NCBI RefSeq assembly: GCF_009834365.1
Contig: NZ_CP041348.1
Coordinates: 1,897,001 to 1,961,000 of the forward strand
Source of the DNA: Komagataeibacter xylinus
GTDB lineage: Bacteria > Pseudomonadota > Alphaproteobacteria > Acetobacterales > Acetobacteraceae
Direction: 5' to 3'
Length of the DNA stretch: 64,000 bases
A program made the position numbers and the translations under genes. The notes beneath the pieces are model-generated. The model searched no databases. It was not told where the DNA came from and worked only from the letters and a program-made list of their open reading frames with translations. Of this stretch, positions 59,145 to 64,000 are shown piece after piece. How positions within the stretch are numbered: position 1 is the stretch's first letter; each line of letters begins with the position of its first letter.

Positions 59145-60341
59145 ATGCTTTTCAAAACCCTCCCGGCTGAAGCCGTTATCGGTCTTTGCGCCCTGTTTGC
59201 ATGTACTTTCACGGCCCTGACAACCGAGGTGGCGCCTGTCGGCATCCTGATCGACATGGCCCGCGGCTTTCATATCCCCGAAGGCGAAGCCGGGCTGGCC
59301 GTCAGTGCCTTTGCCCTGATGGTGGCGGTGTGCGCCGTGCCGCTGACCATCATGACCGCGCATATCGACCGCAAGCGCCTCGTGCTGGTGTCGCTGCTGG
59401 GCTATGTGGTGTCAAACCTGGTGGTGGCGGCAGCGCCCACCTTTGTCATTCTGTGCGCAGGCCGGCTGATTGGTGGCATTGCGCACGCGCTGCTCATGTC
59501 CATCGCATCGGCCTATGCTGCACGGCTGGTGCCAGCCAAAATGACCGGGCGGGCCATTTCATTCGTTTATGGCGGCACATCGCTTGGCGCGGTGCTGGGC
59601 GTGCCGGGGGCGGCGGCCATCGGGCATCTGGCGGGCTGGCGGATGGCGATGTACGTGATGACGGGCCTGTCGGTTATCCTGACATTGTGCATCGCCTTCT
59701 TCCTGCCGCCGGTCACAACACCGGTGCAGGTCAGGAACGGGCTGCCCTCGGCCGGGCCGAGCCGGGCCATGCGGATTTTTCTGGTCGTGATCGCGGTCAA
59801 TGCCATCCTCTTCTTTGCCCATAACCTGCTTTATACCTATGTCACCCCGCTGCTGCTCGATCACGGGCTGGCGACGGGCGACCTGAGCATTGCCCTGCTG
59901 CTGACCGGCAGCGTCAGCATCGTGGGTCTGTGGGGGGCAGGGCAGTTTGTCGACACCCGACCGGCAACGGGCCTGCTGGGTGGGGGCGGCGCCATGCTGA
60001 TCGGCATGGGGCTGATGTACGGGCACATCCTCTCGGGCTGGGCGGCGGTGGTGCCGGTCGGTCTGTGGTGTATGGGGTATTCGGCGGTCATTCCCTGCGT
60101 CATGTCGGGCGCGATCCGTGCGCGGGCCACGCGGCCTGACGTGGCCGGGGCCGGGATCAATGCCGCGAGCAATGTGGGCATTCTCATGGGGTCTGCCGTG
60201 GGCGGGCAGGTTCTGACGGCTGCGGGTTTTGGCGTGCTCACGCCCATGGCCATCATCACGGTGGTGGTGGGGCTGGTCGTGGCCATGACCAACCCCCGCG
60301 CCTTTCCCCACAGCCTGACCGATACGGATCATGAGGAATAA
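59145..60341 (+). CDS. MFS transporter (AraJ/PbuE-like)
   Basis: 398 residues with about 12 transmembrane helices. AVSAFALMVAVCAVPLTIMTAHIDRKRLVLVSLLGYVVSNLVVAAAP includes the MFS loop 2-3 motif (AHIDRKRL). VYGGTSLGAVLGVPGAAAIGHLAGWRMAM is typical of the AraJ/YdhP/PbuE purine, sugar or drug exporters. Distantly similar in layout to the MFS protein at 51746. It is followed after 11 bases by a GST gene, probably one operon. Confidence 0.87.
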   Translation: MLFKTLPAEAVIGLCALFACTFTALTTEVAPVGILIDMARGFHIPEGEAGLAVSAFALMVAVCAVPLTIMTAHIDRKRLVLVSLLGYVVSNLVVAAAPTFVILCAGRLIGGIAHALLMSIASAYAARLVPAKMTGRAISFVYGGTSLGAVLGVPGAAAIGHLAGWRMAMYVMTGLSVILTLCIAFFLPPVTTPVQVRNGLPSAGPSRAMRIFLVVIAVNAILFFAHNLLYTYVTPLLLDHGLATGDLSIALLLTGSVSIVGLWGAGQFVDTRPATGLLGGGGAMLIGMGLMYGHILSGWAAVVPVGLWCMGYSAVIPCVMSGAIRARATRPDVAGAGINAASNVGILMGSAVGGQVLTAAGFGVLTPMAIITVVVGLVVAMTNPRAFPHSLTDTDHEE

Positions 60342-60352
60342 GGGCAGGCGCG

Positions 60353-60976
60353 ATGACACGGCCCGTGCTGTACAGTTTCCGTCGCTGCCCGTATGCCATG
60401 CGGGCGCGGCTGGCGCTGCTGGCAAGTGAAACGCCCTGCGTTCTGCGCGAGGTCAGGCTGGCAGCCAAGCCTGCCGCCATGCTGCGGGCATCACCCAAGG
60501 GCACGGTGCCGGTGCTGGTCCTGCCCGATGGCCGGGTAATGGCCGAAAGCCTGGAAATCATGGACTGGGCGCTGGCCCGCCACGACCCGCAGCACTGGCT
60601 GCCCGGCACGCGGCGCGACCTGATCGCGCGCAATGACGGGCCGTTCAAATATCATCTCGACCGCTACAAATACGCGACCCGCTACCAGTCAGATGCGCTG
60701 CGGCACCGGGCGGAAGCCCTGCACATTCTGCACGAGCTTGAAGCGGTGCTGCACTCAGGCCCGTTTCTGCACGGTGCGCGGCCTGGCATGACGGATGCCG
60801 CCATCGCGCCCTTTGTGCGCCAGTTCGTGGCGACCGATCCGGACTGGTTTGCCACGTGTCCCTTGCCGTGCGTGCAAGGGTGGCTGGAGGCGTTTGTGAC
60901 CACGCCGCTGTTCGGGCGGGTCATGGAGCGCGTGGCCCCGTGGCGAGAAGGCGATGCGCCGGTTTTATTGGGGTAA
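60353..60976 (+). CDS. Glutathione S-transferase family protein
   Basis: 207 residues. An N-terminal thioredoxin fold with SFRRCPYAMRARLALL (Cys-Pro-Tyr active-site region), the cis-proline stretch KGTVPVLVLPDGRVMAESLEIMDW and a C-terminal helical domain. AGGGCAGG precedes the ATG. The CPYA motif points to the glutaredoxin-like/omega type, which reduces or conjugates with glutathione. Coupled to the MFS gene, perhaps for detoxification and export. Confidence 0.83.
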   Translation: MTRPVLYSFRRCPYAMRARLALLASETPCVLREVRLAAKPAAMLRASPKGTVPVLVLPDGRVMAESLEIMDWALARHDPQHWLPGTRRDLIARNDGPFKYHLDRYKYATRYQSDALRHRAEALHILHELEAVLHSGPFLHGARPGMTDAAIAPFVRQFVATDPDWFATCPLPCVQGWLEAFVTTPLFGRVMERVAPWREGDAPVLLG

Positions 60977-60979
60977 GGA

Positions 60980-61026
60980 ACGCCGCCTTTTTGCAAAAAG
61001 GCAGCACCCCGGAACTCTTATTCTTT
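60980..61026. terminator. Hairpin repeat between convergent genes
   Basis: GCCGCCTTTTT/AAAAAGGCAGC hairpin followed by ACCCCGGAACTCTTATTCTTTT, the same family as at 36472 and 49205. It separates the rightward GST gene from the leftward aminotransferase gene. Confidence 0.7.
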
Positions 61027-62502
61027 TCAAGCTATAGCTTCGGTCTGCGGCATTGTTGCCGCGCGGAAGCGGGCGGTTTCGGGGTCGCACACATAGGCCT
61101 GCGCCAGAGGGGCGGGGTTGCGGGCGAGTTCATCGACCGAGCGGATGATGAAGTCCGCCTTGGCATCATCCATCAGGGCGCAGAAGTTCAGCCGCGTCCA
61201 GCCCGGCTTGCGGATCTCCTCACCGTTGAGAATGGCGTGGCGCAGGGTGTTCGACAGGGGCTCATCAATATCAAGCAGGTTATGCGCATAGGGCCCCGCG
61301 CAGGCGCAACCGCCACGGGCCTGAATGCCATACCCATCGGACAGCATGCGCGTGAAAAGCTGCTGGTGCACCATCTCGCCAGCCTCGGCCCCATGCACGC
61401 GGAAGGAGAAGATGGGTAGCGCATGCCGCGCTTGTGCATTGCCCACGATCTCGATATGCGGGTTGTGTCGCCAGACCTGCTCGGCGCGGCTGCGCAGGGC
61501 ATGGTGGCGGGCATCGAGCCAGTCCTGCCCCATCGCGTCCTTGACCATGAAGGTCAGGGCTGCGCGGATATCACCAATGACATTAGGGGTACCCGCTTCC
61601 TCGCGGCTTTCGAGGCTGGTGGAATAATCATGCCCCCACGGCGAGACGAACCGCACCGTGCCGCCGCCGGTAAAGACCGGGCGCGTGCGCGACACGGCGG
61701 CATCGCGCACGATCATGATGCCCGATGCCGCAGGCCCGCCTACGAATTTATGCGCCGAAAGCACCACCGCATCCTTCTCATACGGTGTGCCCGCCCGCAT
61801 GTTGATGGGCAGGTAAGGCCCGCCACCGGCGTAATCCCACACCGCCAGCGCGCCATGGCTTTTGAGTATTTTTGTCACCGCATCCACATCGGTGATGATG
61901 CCCGTCACGTTCGAGGCGGCCGAGAAGGCCCCGATACGCAGGCGCGTGGGGTCGGTGGCGGCAAGGGCGCGGTCAAGCTGTTCAAGGTTCGGGCCGCCTT
62001 CCGGGGCTTCGCCAATGGTGATGACCTCCGCCCCGCTCTCGCGCCAGGGCAGGATGTTGGAGTGATGCTCATACGGCCCGATGAACAGCACGGGGCGGCC
62101 TCCTGCTTCCGCCGCCTCGGGCACGCCAAGCAGGTGCACCAGCCGGTTGAGCCCCGCCGTGGCTCCCGCGCCGCAGAACACGGTGGAAAACCCTGCCCCC
62201 GCGCCGCACAGATGGGCGATCTGCGCCCGCGCGGCGTGGCGCATGCGGGTCATGTACCCACCGCAGAACGAGGCCTCGGTATGGGAATTGGCGTAATAGG
62301 GCAGTACGCGCGTGAGCACGAATTCCTCGATCTGCTTCAGCGCCCGGCCCGAGGCGACATAATCGGCATAAACCAGGGGTTTGACACCAAACGGGCCGGG
62401 AACGGGCGCGCCTTCCCCGATCAGGCCGGCACGCAGGCCCTCATGCCCGCCTGCCCGCAGGCTGGCTGCAAAATCCGAAAAAGACGTGTCATCCATCTGC
62501 AT
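61027..62502 (-). CDS. Class V PLP aminotransferase (cysteine desulfurase/selenocysteine lyase-like)
   Basis: About 491 residues from MQMDDTS. The class V fold has YADYVASGRALKQIEEFV at the N-terminus, GPYEHHSNILPWRESGAEVI, the PLP lysine in VVLSAHKFVGGP, ESREEAGTPNVIGDI and a cysteine loop, ARGGCACAGPYAHN, near residue 410. CsdA/SufS have a similar cysteine region, but this protein is longer by about 90 residues and lies away from any suf or isc gene, so its substrate may be another amino acid. The divergent Lrp/AsnC gene may regulate it. Confidence 0.83.
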   Translation of the reverse strand: MQMDDTSFSDFAASLRAGGHEGLRAGLIGEGAPVPGPFGVKPLVYADYVASGRALKQIEEFVLTRVLPYYANSHTEASFCGGYMTRMRHAARAQIAHLCGAGAGFSTVFCGAGATAGLNRLVHLLGVPEAAEAGGRPVLFIGPYEHHSNILPWRESGAEVITIGEAPEGGPNLEQLDRALAATDPTRLRIGAFSAASNVTGIITDVDAVTKILKSHGALAVWDYAGGGPYLPINMRAGTPYEKDAVVLSAHKFVGGPAASGIMIVRDAAVSRTRPVFTGGGTVRFVSPWGHDYSTSLESREEAGTPNVIGDIRAALTFMVKDAMGQDWLDARHHALRSRAEQVWRHNPHIEIVGNAQARHALPIFSFRVHGAEAGEMVHQQLFTRMLSDGYGIQARGGCACAGPYAHNLLDIDEPLSNTLRHAILNGEEIRKPGWTRLNFCALMDDAKADFIIRSVDELARNPAPLAQAYVCDPETARFRAATMPQTEAIA

Positions 62503-62613
62503 GGCCTGATTCCCCCCCAAAGCGCGTTGCAGAAAGATTTTAATCGGCTTTTGGGCAATATGTTTCCCTATTTCATGCTACCCATGCAGAAAAATGGTGT
62601 CATATGATCGGTT

Positions 62614-63075
62614 ATGAGCGAAAAAATGGATCATTTTGATCGTGCCATATTGCGCGCCCTGCAAAAGGATGCGGGCCTGTCGCAGCGCGAACTCGCCGAG
62701 CAGGTCGGCTTGTCACAGAATGCCTGCTGGCGGCGGCTCAACGCCCTGCGCGCACGCGGTCTTGCAGGCGAGCGCACCCTGCGGCTTGACCCGGCAAGAC
62801 TGGGGCTGGGGCTTACGGTTTTTGTCATGATCCGCACGCGCAGCCATTCGCGTGAGTGGCTGGAGCGGTTTCACAAGGCTGTCAATGACATCCCCAATGT
62901 GATCGATTTCTATCGCATTGCGGGCGATTACGATTACATGCTCAAGATCATCACCCGGGACATGGCCTCGTTTGACGATATATACCGCACCCTGATCAAC
63001 CGGGTCGACCTTGACACGGTCACATCCTATATCGCCATGGAGGCGATCGCAGCCAACCGTGACCTGCCAATCTGA
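62614..63075 (+). CDS. Lrp/AsnC family transcriptional regulator
   Basis: 153 residues. N-terminal HTH MDHFDRAILRALQKDAGLSQRELAEQVGLSQNACWRRLNALRARGL; C-terminal RAM domain with VIDFYRIAGDYDYMLKIITRDM, which binds amino acids and assembles octamers. Divergent from the PLP enzyme gene with about 110 bases between, the usual layout of an Lrp-type activator and its amino acid catabolic target. Confidence 0.92.
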   Translation: MSEKMDHFDRAILRALQKDAGLSQRELAEQVGLSQNACWRRLNALRARGLAGERTLRLDPARLGLGLTVFVMIRTRSHSREWLERFHKAVNDIPNVIDFYRIAGDYDYMLKIITRDMASFDDIYRTLINRVDLDTVTSYIAMEAIAANRDLPI

Positions 63076-63216
63076 AGCCGGGCAGGGCATGGCGCAGGAG
63101 CGGCGCATGTGTTTATGCACCGGGTGCGTCCCGATAACAGGACTCACCAATCCCGTCCTGTCACGCTAAGACCGCACACAATGGCCTGGGCAGGTGGCTG
63201 CGGGTTTGTGGAGTTC

Positions 63217-64000
63217 ATGATGCGTATTCTTGTTACCGGCACCGCCGGGTTCATCGGTTTCCATATGGCCCGGCGCCTGCTGCGCGAAGGCCACGCGGTG
63301 ACCGGCATCGATGGCATGACCCCCTATTATGATGTTACGCTCAAGCATGCGCGCCATGCCCTGCTGCGAGGGGAGGCGGGTTTCACCTGCAATGAATTCA
63401 TGCTTGAGGATGCGCAGGCCCTGCATAACGCCTTCGAGCAGTGCAGGCCGGAGCTGGTCATTCACCTCGCAGCCCAGGCAGGGGTGCGCTACGGGATGGA
63501 AAATCCGGGTTCGTATGTCAGCGCCAACATCGTGGGCACCTATAACGTGCTCGAGCAGGTCCGGCGCTGTGCCACGCCCCACCTCATGATTGCCTCGACA
63601 TCATCCGTCTATGGCGCCAATGCCGCCATTCCCTTTGCCGAGGACCAGCGCTGCGACCATCCGCTCAGCCTGTATGCCGCCACCAAGAAGGCGACCGAGG
63701 ACCTGGCCCATTCCTATGCCCATCTGTGGAACCTGCCCATAACGGCCTTCCGCTTTTTTACGGTGTACGGGCCGTGGGGGCGGCCTGACATGGCGCTGTT
63801 CAAATTCACCGCCAACACGCTCGCGGGCCGCCCGATCGACGTTTACAACAATGGCGATATGGAGCGGGACTTTACCTATATCGACGATATCGTCGAGGCG
63901 ATCCACCGTCTGGTAGATCGCCCCGCGCCCGCACCGGGGGAAAGCGACTGCGGCGCCAGCCCCGTGGCCCCTTACCGGGTGATCAATATCGGCAATGGCG
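63217..64000 (+). CDS. NAD-dependent nucleotide-sugar epimerase (UDP-glucuronate epimerase-like), 3' truncated by window
   Basis: 261 residues are visible; the frame is open at the window edge. MMRILVTGTAGFIGFHMARRLLREGH is the NAD-binding GxxGxxG of extended SDRs. VIHLAAQAGVRYGMENP, STSSVYG, and the catalytic LYAATKKA (YxxxK) follow, and RFFTVYGPWGRPDMALFKF is typical of UDP-glucuronate 4-epimerases (CapI/LspL group). It would convert UDP-glucuronate to UDP-galacturonate for polysaccharide synthesis. Confidence 0.88.
   Translation, partial: MMRILVTGTAGFIGFHMARRLLREGHAVTGIDGMTPYYDVTLKHARHALLRGEAGFTCNEFMLEDAQALHNAFEQCRPELVIHLAAQAGVRYGMENPGSYVSANIVGTYNVLEQVRRCATPHLMIASTSSVYGANAAIPFAEDQRCDHPLSLYAATKKATEDLAHSYAHLWNLPITAFRFFTVYGPWGRPDMALFKFTANTLAGRPIDVYNNGDMERDFTYIDDIVEAIHRLVDRPAPAPGESDCGASPVAPYRVINIGNG

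Noticed and set aside
1..64000. CRISPR arrays, tRNA or rRNA genes, prophage modules
   Set aside because: No regularly spaced short repeats, no cloverleaf-like sequences and no phage structural genes were seen on reading both strands; the only HK97-fold protein is the encapsulin.

Overview
The window looks like a chromosomal stretch of an acetic acid bacterium (Acetobacteraceae, most like Komagataeibacter/Gluconacetobacter). The evidence is high GC, a membrane PQQ glucose dehydrogenase gene, TonB-dependent uptake, GC-rich alphaproteobacterial coding style, and a recurrent GCCGCCTTTTTG..AAAAAGGC intergenic hairpin. I could not run any search, so the genus is an inference.

Region 1 (1-23 kb) is a catabolic island for nitrogenous compounds. 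It holds a hydantoin/Asp-Glu racemase, a PucG-like ureidoglycine-glyoxylate aminotransferase, a D-hydantoinase/dihydropyrimidinase, an M20 amidohydrolase, two DapA-family lyases, two polar amino acid ABC importers, two GntR/FCD regulators and FAD oxidases. The centre is a divergent pair of transcription units split at about 15.25 kb. The leftward unit (15218 to 6097) encodes SBP-permease-permease-ATPase, a DapA-like protein, SBP-permease, a 957-aa oxidase and an ATPase. The rightward unit (15337 to 19778) encodes the same oxidase architecture as three separate overlapping genes (2Fe-2S, FAD/NAD with Bfd-type cysteines, DAO), a second DapA-like protein and a GntR regulator. The leftward 957-aa protein is a fusion of those three subunits in the same order. 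Palindromes of the TTGTATACAA type mark several promoters of the island. A decayed IS3-family transposase lies at 3.8-4.45 kb.

Region 2 (23-28.9 kb) has a TonB-dependent receptor, a zinc-less MDR oxidoreductase and an oleate hydratase.

Region 3 (28.4-53.9 kb) is a direct tandem repeat of about 12.74 kb, nearly identical between copies. Each unit carries a secreted PLD-type nuclease, a LysR/YeiH divergent pair, an encapsulin nanocompartment operon (DyP peroxidase with C-terminal targeting peptide, encapsulin shell, DUF2934-like protein), Crp and TetR regulators, a secreted hypothetical protein, a ketopantoate-reductase-like protein, IclR, a GlcG/HbpS protein, an MFS transporter and a GAF-Fis regulator. 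Copy 1 differs from copy 2 almost only by small deletions, clustered in its last 3 kb, which break four genes. This may be assembly or polishing error, so the duplication itself needs checking.

Region 4 (53.9-64 kb) has an outer-membrane protein, and a membrane PQQ glucose dehydrogenase gene interrupted by an IS630-family element whose transposase needs a -1 frameshift. It then has an MFS/GST pair, a class V aminotransferase with a divergent Lrp/AsnC regulator, and the start of a nucleotide-sugar epimerase gene running off the window. No tRNA, rRNA or CRISPR array was seen.
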